This document shows, piece after piece, positions 35,170 to 46,739 of a stretch of DNA of 64,000 nucleotides. Made by a program: the position numbers and the translations under genes. Source of the DNA: Tenodera sinensis. Taxonomy: Eukaryota; Arthropoda; Insecta; Mantodea; Mantidae. The notes beneath the pieces were generated by a model that was not told the origin of the DNA, searched no databases, and saw only the letters and a list, made by a program, of their open reading frames with translations. The DNA is taken from positions 263,971,647 through 264,035,646 of the forward strand of contig CM060962.1 in NCBI GenBank assembly GCA_030765045.1. Direction: 5' to 3'. Within the stretch, counting starts at the first letter, position 1. Each line of letters begins with the position of its first letter.

Positions 35170-35615
35170 ATTCTTCTGGAAAAATACAACGAACTTTTGA
35201 AGCAGTCGTATGAAAATTTATTTTCACAATTTGAAGATTAAAAACGTTTGATACCAAAATCCAATTATTTTGCATTCCTTTGAAGTTCCCATGTAGTGAG
35301 GCTTCACACGAGCTACAAAATATAAAACCACTTGCATTGCAGAATTCCACGACCGTAAAATGTTCTGAGAAAGAAGGGTGGAAATTATTTAGCTCTCTGC
35401 CCTGCTGAGTCCGAGCTTGCGTTGTTTGCATCCAGTTTAATGGACGTCCTTGGCTACACTTATAACAAACGTTTTCAAAAATGAACTGAATTAAAAGTGA
35501 GTATCGCAACGAGATAAGTGACAATCACCTTGCTTATCTTTTGAGACTGTGCACTTCATCTTTTGGACCAAATATTGAAGACCTTCTGAAGTGTAAATCG
35601 CGCCAAAATGGTAAA
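35170..35615 (+). pseudogene. hAT-family transposase remnant, C-terminal region
   Basis: Broken plus-strand frames: YNELLKQSYENLFSQFED (35185-35240), a stop, IPKSNYFAF; after a shift ELQNIKPLALQ (about 35312-35345), KLFSSLP (35383-35403), a stop; then TFSKMN, stop, SEYRNEISDNHLAYLLR (about 35495-35548) and PNIEDLLKCK. This is the order of the C-terminal part of hAT transposases and domesticated ZBED5/GTF2IRD2-type proteins: F-x-x-R-F-x-D, ELQxELIxLQ, LxxFYxSLP, FSxMxxxKSxxRxxLTDxHLxxxLR, in which the last block is the dimerisation domain. At least four stops and one frameshift show it is dead. Confidence 0.65.
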
Positions 35616-35619
35616 CCTC

Positions 35620-36110
35620 AGAAACGTCGTGGGTTGATCAGGAGTAGAACATGAATGTGTACGCCTTTGATTTCTTGTACATAAGAATGACGCCGCCACT
35701 GGAACTCAGTAACCACGGATAAATGCGTCATTATGTCTCAGCAGGTGGAAGGAGCTGATTTCAGTCTCCCCTTACCTGCCTGCAGTTAAGCACCACTGAT
35801 GTTACAGAGCACGTTCCCCTTCTCAATCTAGTTAATGTTCGATATCTTCTCTGTGCATGTGCACATTCTCTATTACACTCGTAATAGCACTGAAGGAGAC
35901 AAAGTCGAACAGGTAAAGCCATTGCACCTACAATTGCTGTCCATATTCTTATGCTTATACAAACACGACACACCATAGCAACGAAAAGGAACCAAACCTT
36001 TTAAACAGTACCAAAATGAAACCAAACTACTAATATGTAAGGAAGATACAGGTGTTTCAAAATGGAAACTTACTTTTGAATAACCTAATATATCACCAGG
36101 TTTACAGTGT
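35620..36110. other. Unassigned; minus-strand frames of unknown nature
   Basis: Minus-strand frames 35761-35976 and 35873-36163 overlap. The first contains an Arg-rich stretch, ECAHAQRRYRTLTRLRRG, and a GTAAGG-type donor at its end. No family was recognised. Confidence 0.25.
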
Positions 36111-36371
36111 GATTTCGCAGCGTAAATTAAATAAATTATTTTCTTCTTTAACGACGCTGTCAATTGCCAGGATCACATCAGCGTCGCCGGTGTGCCGGAA
36201 TTTTATCCCGCAGGAGTTCTTTAACATGCCAGTAAATCTACTGACATGGAGCTGTCGTTTTTAAGCACACTTAAAAACCATCGGTCTGGGCCGGATTTGA
36301 ACCCGCGACCTTGGGATCAGTAGGCCAGCGTCTAACCAACTGAGCCACCCAGACCGACGATTTTGCAGCGT
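36111..36371 (-). repeat. tRNA-derived SINE, family S, copy S2, with 13-bp target-site duplications
   Basis: Flanking direct repeats GATTTCGCAGCGT (36111-36123) and GATTTTGCAGCGT (36359-36371), 12 of 13 identical, bound a 235-bp SINE. The minus-strand head CTCAGTTGGTTAGACGCTGG and box B CGCGGGTTCAAATCC sit next to the right repeat; the A/T-rich tail lies next to the left one. This is clear evidence of retroposition by LINE machinery. Confidence 0.88.
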
Positions 36372-37045
36372 GTTTAACCATACAACGCCGTAAGGCCTGG
36401 AAAGCCTCTGATAGGATTTTGTGTTGACCAGCTCCTCCTGCCATCCGCCATTAAGTTTTGTATCAGCCAGACTGGGTTATATTTGATTACGCATACAAAT
36501 GACTAATATTGTTTCACACTCACGCTTAGTAATTCTTGTGTGTTATTTATTATTAATCTTAGGTATTGTGAATCGCTTTTGTGTTGGCACAATGTTAGGA
36601 AATGTACATTGAATTTAGGCCACCCCTGTTCTAAACTGGACTACCTCGGCTATCAGTAACATACAAGCTATATGCTATTGAGTGTACCTTATTTTGTCAC
36701 TCCTCCATGGAGAATAAAACACAAATAAAATTATCCCTCATCGTAATCAAGTTAACAACAAATAAATACTTACAGAAAATGTTAATTACATCTCTTAAGG
36801 TTTAGAACAGAAGCAGACGTCGGAGAAGAGAAGGAGGAGTTAATTATAAGGCACACAGTAGCCGTTGGAAACACAACGTATTTGTGCACTTATTAGCACA
36901 ATTCGTTCGTTGTATACCATTAGTGGATATTATTGATGTATACTGAATTTCTTACGAAATAGTTATTAAATTATTTAAGTCAAAACGTCCTAAAAGTTAC
37001 TACTACTCTCCTGTTAGCAGATATAAGAAACTCATTGCTCATGCA
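36372..37045. other. Unassigned region
   Basis: No gene or repeat recognised. The sequence before the SINE continues directly after it. Confidence 0.35.
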
Positions 37046-37049
37046 GATA

Positions 37050-37081
37050 CAACAACCACAACAATAACAACAATAATAATA

Positions 37082-37118
<37 letters not shown>

Positions 37119-37605
37119 CAATGACAATGACAATGATAATGATAGTGACAGTGACAGTGACAGTGACAGTGACAGTGACAGTGACAGTGACAAGTGACAA
37201 GTGACAAGTGACAAGTGACAAGTGACAAGTGACAAGTGACAATTGACAATTGACAATTGACAATTGACAATTGACAATTGACAATTGACAATTGACAATT
37301 GACAAATGACAAAAGACAAACGACAAACGACAAACGGCAAACGGCAAATGGCAAATGACAAATGACAAATGACAAATGACAAATGACAAATGACAAATGA
37401 CAATGACAATGACAATGACAATGACAATGGCAATGACAATGACAATGATAATGATAATGATAATAATAACAATAACAATAACAATAACAATAACAACAAT
37501 AATAATAATAACAATAATAACAATAATAATAACAATAACAACAATAACAATAATAACAATAATAACAATAATAATCATAATAATCTAATAATCATAATAA
37601 TAGCT
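37050..37605 (+). repeat. Layered compound satellite of 3-, 6- and 7-base units
   Basis: Blocks in order: AAC/AAT; AATGAC (6-mer); GTGACA (6-mer, about 8 units); GTGACAA (7-mer, about 7); TTGACAA (7-mer, about 9); mixed ATGACAA, AAGACAA, CGACAAA, CGGCAAA, TGGCAAA; AATGACA (7-mer, about 8); AATGAC (6-mer, about 8); AATGAT; AAC/AAT. All long open frames across it on both strands are artefacts. Confidence 0.97.
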
Positions 37606-37900
37606 ACCTTCGATTAACATTTTATTTAAAACCCTTTACAGGTCCTGCAGTGTCTATCCCTTAAAACGGTCTCTCAATCTTGTTCCGCTGTTAACATGAA
37701 CACAATAGAGAGGGTCCTCTCAACATACTCTCAGCAAACATATCTGCGGTTGTCAATTCGGTTAAGTACAGTTGTACATTCAGTGTCTAAAAGGCAGTGG
37801 GTTGAGGAAGGCCGTTAAAGCATTGGGGACGCTATATGAGGTACAGGAGGTAAAACTGTGATATGCCACATTCCCATGAATCTGGCTTTCCAGTACGTTT
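37606..37900. other. Spacer
   Basis: Nothing recognised. Confidence 0.3.
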
Positions 37901-37909
37901 ATTTCTATG

Positions 37910-38335
37910 CAGCTTCTATAAATTATTTTTGCCGAACCTTATTCATCTGTCTACTTCAGGTTATCCAAATAAATGTTTGCAGAACTAGCTTCATTACACA
38001 TTTCATTTAAGGGATGAAGGAAACATAAGAAGTGTAAATGCGGAATGTTATTTCAGTAACATCGCGAGGAACAGCGAATGGCAACGGCACTTCAAAAATT
38101 GAGAAAGTATTGAAAAAGTCAAACCAATAACAGCAAATATCACCAAAATGGTTAATGACACAACCCATTTACTGCAGGCAAATATTTCAAATGTATGGCA
38201 TTTGAATCCAAGCCTTTACAATCATTTTTGATGTCATAAAACATAAGGAACTACTTTCTGCATAAAGTGGTTGGGGATATTCTTAAAAATCTTTGCATCA
38301 CAGTTAACGATTTATGATGCCATTTATTGCTTTAT
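37910..38335 (-). repeat. Family A fragment A18, minus strand, diverged
   Basis: TTATTCATCTGTCTACTTCAG, GTTATCCAAATAAATGTTTG, then CAATAACAGCAAATATCACC, AAAATGGTTAATGACACAAC in reversed family A order. Confidence 0.5.
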
Positions 38336-38344
38336 TACGAACTT

Positions 38345-39125
38345 ACAATAAGTAGAGGAAATATTGTATTCCGCACAAATATTGCATTACAAAATCTAAC
38401 AGGAAATACATGTTTGGTGATTCCTTGAAAAAAATTTTAAAAAAATATTTGTAGAAAAAAGCTTGTGTGTGCACGCGTTTGCCTGTTTGTCTGCCTCCTG
38501 AATGTGAGCAGTATAACTGAAAAACGAAAAGTTGGCAAACATTTAATTGGCTTTAGCGCGTTCCAAGGATGCAGCACAAATATTTTCAGAAAAATCACCC
38601 CGTCCCAAATTACCCTTTATTTGAAAGTATTTCGACACTTTTAATTTTCTCAAAAATGACCCTAACAATATTGATTAATCTACTATGAAATATCAAATGT
38701 ATATCTTGAATTTTCTGGGAAAAGCCCCTGAAGTCCTCTTCAAACTAAATGAATTATCTAAAACTTGTAAAGCGTAAGATATAAACAAAATGTTGCTACA
38801 AAAGAAATGTAAATCACGATAAAGAACACAATTGCATTTAAATAATTTCTTTTCCAGTTAATCATTTCCAAGAAACTTCTTGTTATTCACTTGAATCTTT
38901 CAATACTTCTACTTTTTCTCAAATGAGAAGTCGTTATTCGGTTTTTCTCTTGTTTATGCAAAGATAATGTATTCTCATATTCACATTGTACCTACAAGAA
39001 AATAAGTAATAATACAATTTCTGAAAATGTCTATCTTAATTAACAAGACGATTAAGGGTTTGTATGTACAGATTGTGCCAATATGAGTAGAGAGAGCCAT
39101 GTGAGTGAAATAACGCATTATTTTT
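38345..39125 (+). repeat. Family A copy A19
   Basis: GAGGAAATATTGTATTCCGC, AGGAAATACATGTTTG, a short GTGTGTGC tract, GAGCAGTATAACTGAAAAAC, AAATTACCCTTTATTTGAAA, and the 3' end AGAGAGAGCCATGTGAGTGA. The sequence is older than A15. Confidence 0.7.
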
Positions 39126-39319
39126 ACTATACGCTGCTTACCGATACCCAGAGATAACCATTAACCAGTTCCAAGACATTTAGTTTTGCTTATGAAGAAT
39201 GCAAACTGAGTGCGGTAAAATGTCGATTCGAATTTTCTATAATTCTAACATAGATATGAAGAATAGAAAGTAAAACGACGCGGTATTCTATAGTAGTATA
39301 AAGTGATACACTACTACAC

Positions 39320-40175
39320 ATATAAAAATCTGATGTGCTACACTCACATGACTTTCTCCATCTTTGTATTAACTATTCTTACAAACTCTTTATTCCTTTA
39401 TTTTCTTCATGTTAGTCGAGATGAACATTTGCAGAAATTATCTTACTGATGATTTTCTTATAGATACAAGGGGAATATGCAGATACAGTAGGCTTTGAGC
39501 GATAGTAAAATCTTTAAGCCTTTGAAAGTCTGTTCTCTTTGCATTTTCAAACAGATAAAAAGTGAATAACGACCTTCCATTTGAGAAAAGTTAAAGTACT
39601 GCAAAACTCACACAAACAACAAGGAATATCTCCGAAATGGTTCACTCTACAAAAAATTAATTTAGACATAATATATGTTTTAATCAGGCCTACATTTTTG
39701 TATAGTAAGATTTAGTCTATCTCTTACGGTTAAAGAACTATGCAAAAGTTAAGTAAACATGATTACATAGACTATAGACAGAAAATTCAATTTCATTTTT
39801 CATAACAATATCTTAAGCATATGGGCATTTTCATCAAAATAGAGCCATTTTGAGAAAATAAAACTTTCTGAAACATTTTCTATGTAAAGAGTAGTTTAGG
39901 GTGGAAGAATTTTCACTAAAATCTTCGTGTAGCATTCTTGAAAGATATTACACTTAAATACTAACTTTGGTTTTTGACCGACTTTTCGTTTTTGAGTTAC
40001 GCTGCTCACAGAGAGACAGATAGACAGAAACACAGATACACAGACAGACAAGAACATTTTTCTAAAATGCTTTTTTTTTGGACTCAGGGGGGCCTCAAAA
40101 CATATATTTCCGGTGAAATCTCAACATTGAACTTTTGGATGGAATACAATACTTCCTCTACTTACTACACGTATG
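39320..40175 (-). repeat. Family A copy A20, full length, minus strand
   Basis: AAATCTGATGTGCTACACTC, ACATGACTTTCTCC at the low end; CGACTTTTCGTTTTTGAGTT; a short ACAGATA/ACAGACA tract; TTTCCGGTGAAATCTCAACA; GGAATACAATACTTCCTCTA at the high end. Confidence 0.78.
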
Positions 40176-40885
40176 AGTATACATTATTCAGAATGGAACA
40201 CAATTAAACATCAACAGTGCTGGACTCTCGTCCTTAAGTATCCTGCCGCATCCTTCTGGCCAAATCTTCTCATTAAGGCTCCTCGCTGTGCCACTCAGCA
40301 GTCGCCAATATGTCCAAGAAACCTACATTCTCTGCCGGATTCCAGAAGATGTGGTGGTAAATATTCATGAGTTAATAATTGCATTTCTCGGCACTCTTCT
40401 ACACGGAGTGGGTAAGACCTCCATTATGCAACCTTCATATAATCATATCCTGGGCATTCTACTACTCTTACTTTTGCTTGATTCAACAGACAAGATTTCT
40501 CTCGAACGACTTGACTGGCGGCCAGCGTGTCTGACACAGAACAAATATCCAGCGATGTCCAACATTTACGAAAGAGGGGAGGATGGATTTACCTCCTTAC
40601 ACTTTGTGGGGACTGTGTCACTTTTTTAACACTCAACTGTGTTGCAGTGGCGGTTTAGTTATATGTTCATTGCTTTTGATTTGTGAAAGCACTTTAAAAT
40701 CTTATGCCATAAACATCTGTTCATTAGTGACTTCTTTGGTACTGCTTACGTTTAATAAGTCTATCAATATTTGGTGACAGAGTCAAAGTGCATAGCCTTA
40801 GAAGATACACCAAGTGATCGTCGCGTAACGTATTGCGATACAGACTTTTAGTAGAGTTCAATTTGGAGAAACTCTGTTCGCATAT
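40176..40885. other. Unassigned region
   Basis: A 113-codon plus-strand frame (40288-40629) has no recognised motif; a low-complexity Leu run reduces its credibility. Confidence 0.3.
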
Positions 40886-40889
40886 ATAT

Positions 40890-41390
40890 AGCTGTACCCA
40901 CTCTTGTACCAACTATTCTTGAAATGGCTTATTTCTCTATCTACTTCATTTTAATCGAAATAAGGATTTTCAAAAATTACCTCATTTCTAATTTTGTTGT
41001 AGGTGCAAGGGGAATATGGGACTACAGTAGGCTTTAAGCGATAGTCAAATGTTTAAGTGCTGGTTGCTATGTGATACCTTTGAAATTTCGTTGTTATTGC
41101 AAGGCCAAGAGATAAAAAAACGAATAACATTATCCTATTTGAGAAAAATATAGGTATATAGGTATTCGCAAATTCAAACGGATAAAAATAATATCTCGGA
41201 AAGGCTTCACCTAAAAGAAAAAATAATTATTTGACATAACTTGTGTGATTTAACGTGATGCACATTTTGTATTTAATAAGCACTTGGCTGTCTCTTACTG
41301 TTTACCATTTATTCAAAAGCCATCCAGAATGAAGAGACCTTCTGAGGACATTCCCAGAAAATTTAAGATGTTACTTAGAAACTTTCATTG
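40890..41390 (-). repeat. Family A fragment A21, 3' half, minus strand
   Basis: CTCTTGTACCAACTATTCTT, TTGTAGGTGCAAGGGGAATA, TCTTACTGTTTACCATTTAT, CATTCCCAGAAAATTTAAGA. It stops before the microsatellite part. Confidence 0.68.
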
Positions 41391-41628
41391 AATTGCATGT
41401 TTGTGTCCGTCACTGGATATTGACTGTCTGGTTTTACAAGTCACAAGCAAGAGCTGATATTGCAGTAGCAAGGGAAATGCTGACGAATGTCTTTAGTGCC
41501 ACAGGAGAAAGATGAAGACAATGCTACAAAATAGATGGCGGGCATATTAAATTACCATGGATTTCATAAGCATCTATCATCACAATAATGGCATATTAAT
41601 TTCATGCCCACCAGTCCATTATATCTAA
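41391..41628. other. Unassigned sequence between two family A copies
   Basis: No similarity recognised. Confidence 0.3.
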
Positions 41629-41629
41629 A

Positions 41630-42516
41630 AGTCTGATGTGTTGCACTCACACGACTTTCTCTACTCTTGTACTAACCATTCTTACAAATTCTTATTCCTA
41701 TATCTTCTTCATGTTGGTTAAGATAAACATTTGTACAAATTATCTTATTGCTAATTTCCTTGTAGGTGCAAGAGGGAATACAGTAGGCTTTGTGCGATAG
41801 TCAATTAATGTTTTAAAGGTTTGAGATTCTGTTGTCTTTGCACACATAACATATAAAAAAGTGAACAGCGATGACCCATTTCACGAAAGTTCTAAGTTTT
41901 CCGAAACACACACATAACAAGGACTATCTCCGAAATGGCTCACCCTACAAGAAAATTTATTGAGACATAAATTGTGTATTTTAGCAAGATCTACATTTTT
42001 TGTATAGTATGATTTGGTCTATCTCTAACGGCTTATCAGTTATGCAAAAGTCGTCCAGAGTAAATACGACTACAGGGGCTATAGCCAGAAAATTCAAGAT
42101 ATACATTTCGTTTGTCATCAAAATAGCTCAAAGATTTTAATCTAAATCGTTAGAGCCATTTTCAAGAAAATCAAAATTTTCGAAAAATCTTCCATGTAAA
42201 GGGTAGTTTAGGGTGGGGCTATTTTCTTCAAAATCTTCGTGTCACATCCTTGAAAACCAACTTTGGTTTTTAACCGACTTTTGGTTTTTGAGTTATGCTG
42301 ACCACAGACTGACACACAGACACAAACTGACACACAGACTGACACACAGACTGCCACACAGACTGACACACAGACACACATACGGATCTTTTTCTAAAAA
42401 TGCTTTTTTTTTTGGATTCAGGGGGCCTCAAAACATATATTTCCGGTGAAATCTCGACATCGAATTTTCGGGTGGAACACAGTACTTCCCCTACTTACCA
42501 GTAGAGAAAGTAAAAA
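41630..42516 (-). repeat. Family A copy A22, full length, minus strand (well preserved)
   Basis: Both termini are clear: GTCTGATGTGTTGCACTCAC at the low end and GTAGAGAAAGTAAAAATGG at the high end. The microsatellite position holds (CACACAGACTGA)n-like repeats at 42309-42380. It is one of the least diverged copies. Confidence 0.82.
42309..42382 (+). repeat. (ACACAGACTGAC)n minisatellite-like tract in A22
   Basis: About six 10-14 bp units of ACTGACACACAG-type sequence at the family A microsatellite site. Confidence 0.85.
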
Positions 42517-42875
42517 TGGATCGCAGCTTTATGGCCACTCTGTGTTATGTTTCACATCATTAGCATTAGGGACAAACGGCGGGAGGGGGGGCACTATTGC
42601 ACAAACGTACCTAATCGTGGAGTTGTATTGTCGGAACGACGGGCGAGTCGCGTCATTCGAGGGAACCCTGGCAGATGTATTATATCTAACATTACACGAC
42701 AGCAAACTGTGCAACGTGTAGAATGCCTTAGTCAGGCAGGATCAAAATGGTTGCTTTACGACTTCTTAACTGCAGTACCTATAGATACTCGTACATTATG
42801 CATTATAGTAATGTATTCCCAAACAATGCACCACGAATATAAATTATTTTCTTAAGATAGTAGTATGCTGCTTTG
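42517..42875. other. Unassigned spacer
   Basis: Frames of 61-102 codons (42446-42855, both strands) are not recognised. Confidence 0.3.
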
Positions 42876-42879
42876 AGTA

Positions 42880-43870
42880 CTTTCTCTAACACATATCTAA
42901 AGTAGGCAAGAGTAATTACTATATTAGCGACACAATTTGGCTATCGGGATTTTAGCATTTTAGAAAATATTTCAAGGACTCGATTCGAACATTTCAGGAA
43001 AATTCCACCATTCCAAATTATCCTTCTTATGAAAAAAAACGTTAGACCTTTTTATTTTCTCAAAACTGCTTAAATATTTTAATAAGAATAGGTATCATGT
43101 ACAGTGTCTCTCAAGGGGCTTGAACTTTCATAGCTCAAAACAAAATTAACAAAACTATGATATTTTTTTAAGTCACAGAAGATATTCATAACATCACTGA
43201 TGATTATGTTCTAATGTGGAAAGTATACAAAATTCCTCCCTTTGCAACCAATAAATCGTCAGGAATGCTGTGAAATAAATGTTAGTAATGCTGAAAGGGC
43301 ATAACTCCCTTTATGGAACATTCTGTATCAATTATATTTACATGACAAATAAACTGATATATCTTGAATTTTCTGACAATAGCCTCTTAAGTTTTTGAGA
43401 AGAAATTTTGTATGCAGAACTGATAAATCATGAAAGATAGACAAAAGGTTGGACACAATGCTTATAGGCACATATATCTATTTAAACTACGCACTTTATA
43501 TCGAATAAGGTTTTTGTTACATTATCCATTTCCAAGATATACGTTGTTGTTGATTTGAATTTATCATTTTGTTATTTTTAAAGTACCGTCACTATTCAGT
43601 TATTTTTCAGGATGTCACAGAAAGAATATAAAATTTGAAAGTCAGCATGGAGTCACTCGCATTTAAATAGTTCACTATTTATTAGGCTTCTTCCATTCCT
43701 CTTGTACCTACAACGAAATTAGAAATGAAAACATTTATACTAAGGTTTATCTCGATTAACCCAAAGTTCATAGTAAAATAAGATTTCATAGGAGTAGTTT
43801 GTAGAAGCTACAAAAGTAAACGATAGTGAATAGAGAAAGTCGTGTGAATGTAACACACCAGATATATTTT
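42880..43870 (+). repeat. Family A copy A23, diverged, no microsatellite
   Basis: GAGTACTTTCTCTAACACA at the start, TCCACCATTCCAAATTATCC, TTTCTGACAATAGCC, CTTGTACCTACAACG and the 3' end ATAGAGAAAGTCGTGTGAAT, TAACACACCAGAT. The microsatellite segment is absent and sequence is inserted at about 43115-43265. Confidence 0.6.
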
Positions 43871-44550
43871 TTTGAAGGCTTGATAAAAGCTGCTTTGCAA
43901 AACCATTTCGCATGGACGAATGAATTATTTATAGCTTGAGACTGCCTTTTCAGATTTCTGTTTGTGTATCTTCACCCCTCTGATACAACAGGCTGGTGTT
44001 TTGTTCACACTGTAATGATCGTTCCAACATTTTCTGTCAATAAACTGTCCTTGTGTCTTCCATAAATATGTCGAGTGGAGAAAAATGGGTACTTCCCTTT
44101 CTCCTCTCTCTCTCTCTCACACACACAGAATTTAATTAACCTCAGCCCATTCGGTCTAGCGGGCAGATGTCCTATTTTCTACCGACCGAAAGAATAATGA
44201 ACAATGCAGTATTTTCGGTGGAAGAAAATTGAAGTGAAATCTGAATTAACTTGTCAGAAGCAACAGCAAAAACAAAGCAATACTTCTGTACAGAATTCAC
44301 TTGTCTAAGGCATTTGTGCTGTTGTGTGAGAACACACTGGTAATCTACTTGCCCATGTCTGTTACACATATTTAATTGGTTAATGATTGTGTAGTGTTTG
44401 TAATGTAATATGATTAGTGTTTCCTTTTACCTACACTCCCACAACAATTTTTCTAAATATAGCAATCCTTACCTTTTCTAACGCTTTTTAGGTTTAGAAG
44501 AAGCATGGCATTCTCTCAAAAAGGTGGCATGGTCCTTTGAATAAAAAATT
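43871..44550. other. Unassigned region; short (CT)n
   Basis: CT/CA tract at 44101-44128. No gene. Confidence 0.35.
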
Positions 44551-45147
44551 ACTGTGACGTAGGGCACGGCGCAAAACAGTGGACGGACGGGGCCAACCCA
44601 CTTTACACCACATGCCGTGCCGGCGAACAGGCAAAGACGTTCAGGGCCTGGCTGCGTCGCGCGACTGCTTTGTATACGTGACTGTCAACAATCGAGGTGG
44701 TAGAAACAAAAGGGGTTTGGAGAACAATTCTGAGACTTCTAGCTGCGTCATTTTCGGTGCGAGTGTATGTGGAACTCGAGTAAGGTCCATGCGACTTCAT
44801 CTCTAGTGTGCAAGAATGACAAAGGAGAGCAAAGCAGTGAGTTTTAGAGTTGAGTCATGGATGAGCTGGTAAGTGCGTCAGTGAGTGTGACACAGCTGTG
44901 TGCGTGTGTGTCGTCGTAAGAAGATTCAACGATTGTCGCAGGTGATTGTATCGTCGTAGTTGGGATATGAGAGACAGAGAAAGTGAAGAAAGACACTGAA
45001 AGGACTGAGCAAAGTTATGAGAAGTAAAAAATTGTGAGTTGTGATAGCCCGAAAGACGAGAAGAAAACTGTGTGTTTTAGGTAAAAGTTTAGAAGATAAT
45101 AAAGTGACAGAAAAGTAACCGGACTGATTTTCTCGTTTTGTCACAGT
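44551..45147 (+). mobile_element. Family B LTR, copy B5, complete solo LTR
   Basis: 597 bp bounded by perfect 8-bp inverted ends ACTGTGAC (44551-44558) and GTCACAGT (45140-45147). Inside are the family B blocks: GGGCACGGCGCAAAACAG, CGACTTCAT (decayed CRE-like), GTGATTGTATCGTCGTAG, AAAGTGAAGAAAGACACTGA and AATAAAGTGACAG (polyadenylation-type). Flanks AATT and ATTA are not a clear duplication. No interior follows. Confidence 0.78.
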
Positions 45148-46200
45148 ATTATGAATAGCACAGTTGTAAGGAAAAATTCAAATAATGACCAAATACTGTA
45201 ATTAAGACTTATTTAATTTATAATGCATACAAAATTACTTTACATTAGGACAATAACTGCATTATAATTTAAAATTACTATTTATCCATACTTAAACATA
45301 TAAGGCAGATATGCCAGTTAGGACTATTTATTAAAAAAATCTTAGTTAAAATATAAATATAATTATCCGCACAGTTAGAGTTAACCTATAAAAATGAAAT
45401 GCATGGTTATTATCCTAGTAAGTTAACTAAATATTTTAAACATACAATTTTGAAAACAAATGCAGCAATATGCTTTATTAAAAACACGAAGTTAGAATGA
45501 TCAATCAAAGGTGTTATCTTCTTTACAAAACCTGGACATACTTATAGGCACGATTTTCTTTTCGTGGAAGACATATATAAATGTGTAAAGAAAACTGAAT
45601 AACAGAGAAAGGGGATTAAAAATTGGACTAAACAGGGCAGCTGTCAAAAATCCGTTATAGAGAATACGCTAACTGAACACTACCAGGTCCTGCAGGGGTG
45701 AGAAGGTTAGTGACTGGAACGAGTGAGTTAAGTGACAGTGGAAAGAGACAGATATAGCTTAGAATTCCAAAAATGTCCAGTTTTGCCTGAGAAAAATACA
45801 CGAATTATTTAATTTTCATGAGATGACAAAGTTTCCAGTGAGAAAACACGTCATATATCACAGCAAGAAAATTAGCGTCTGTCTGTTGGAATAACAAAAC
45901 TGAGCGATTCCGAGAAGCCTTCACATTCTAATTTTCGAAAGATTCACTTAGCGTTAGGGGGAGGGAAGAATCCGAAGGCAGAGATCTTGACAATATAGCC
46001 GAGACTTAAGGGTAAATAATATATTAGGAAGTTAAGAAGTGCCCGGACAAGTACAATAAGTAACTGACTAGTAGCTTTAATATTGTTGCTTATTTAATTG
46101 GAGTAAATCCAGATGAACAGTAACACGTGGGTTCATTCAATTTTTCCTACCTGACCGAGATAAGGGTAGCAAGCCAAATTTAGGCAACTGAGAGCAGCAA
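45148..46200. other. Unassigned AT-rich region
   Basis: Nothing recognised. Confidence 0.35.
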
Positions 46201-46202
46201 AA

Positions 46203-46735
46203 CCGAGCGGAATAGCTCAGACGGTAACCTCTGTGGCCCGCATTCGCGAGGTCACGGGTTCGAATCCTAGAGCCTACCTTCCTGACCTTGGACTCTCTTC
46301 GGGGTTTTTCCCAGATAACTAAGGAGAATGCTGAGAAAGATATTTACCGTACATTTCCCGTTTCACTAAGTTTCATTTCATTCTCTCTATCCGGTCTTTC
46401 AAGAGTCAGCAGGACTACCGGTGGACTGCGCTACGGTCGTGCTTGCGCTTTGTAAATACGGTGATTGGCTGAGGAGAGACGCTGTGGTCGGCTGGACCAC
46501 CTTCCAGGGAAACTGCTTGATCAGCCGGACCTGGATGACTGGTGGCGGGTCCTCTGTGGCGATCTGTAACTCCGTCGGGTTGAAGAAGTTGAATGCACCT
46601 GTTAGGGACCCATCGTAGTTGTAGTTCCGCCTGCGGTGCGTTCTGGCCACCTGTAGTGTACTTTCATCTCATCCTTCCTCCCGGGTCTGACTGACGTGCT
46701 GGGATCCCCACCGTGACGGACAGATAAATAGGCAA
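46203..46735 (+). repeat. tRNA-derived SINE, long form, family E
   Basis: Head CGGAATAGCTCAGACGGTAA (box A), GGTCACGGGTTCGAATCC (box B), then CTACCTTCCTGACCTTGGAC and CTCTTCGGGGTTTTTCCC, then about 400 bp of body ending near GACAGATAAATAGGC. The head is a good tRNA mimic, but it lacks a matching acceptor stem and is followed by the SINE body. It shares the CCTGACC...TTCGGGG body with the 14.4-kb SINE. Confidence 0.7.
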
Positions 46736-46739
46736 AGCA

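Noticed and set aside
35761..35976. Arg-rich minus-strand frame with a possible donor
   Set aside because: No family recognised and an overlapping frame of similar length; not enough to call an exon.
37187..37400. CRISPR-like repetition
   Set aside because: Units of 6-7 bp are contiguous with no spacers; this is a satellite in a eukaryotic context.
36980..37617. Frames of 63-179 codons across 37.0-37.6 kb on both strands
   Set aside because: Artefacts of 3-, 6- and 7-base tandem repeats.
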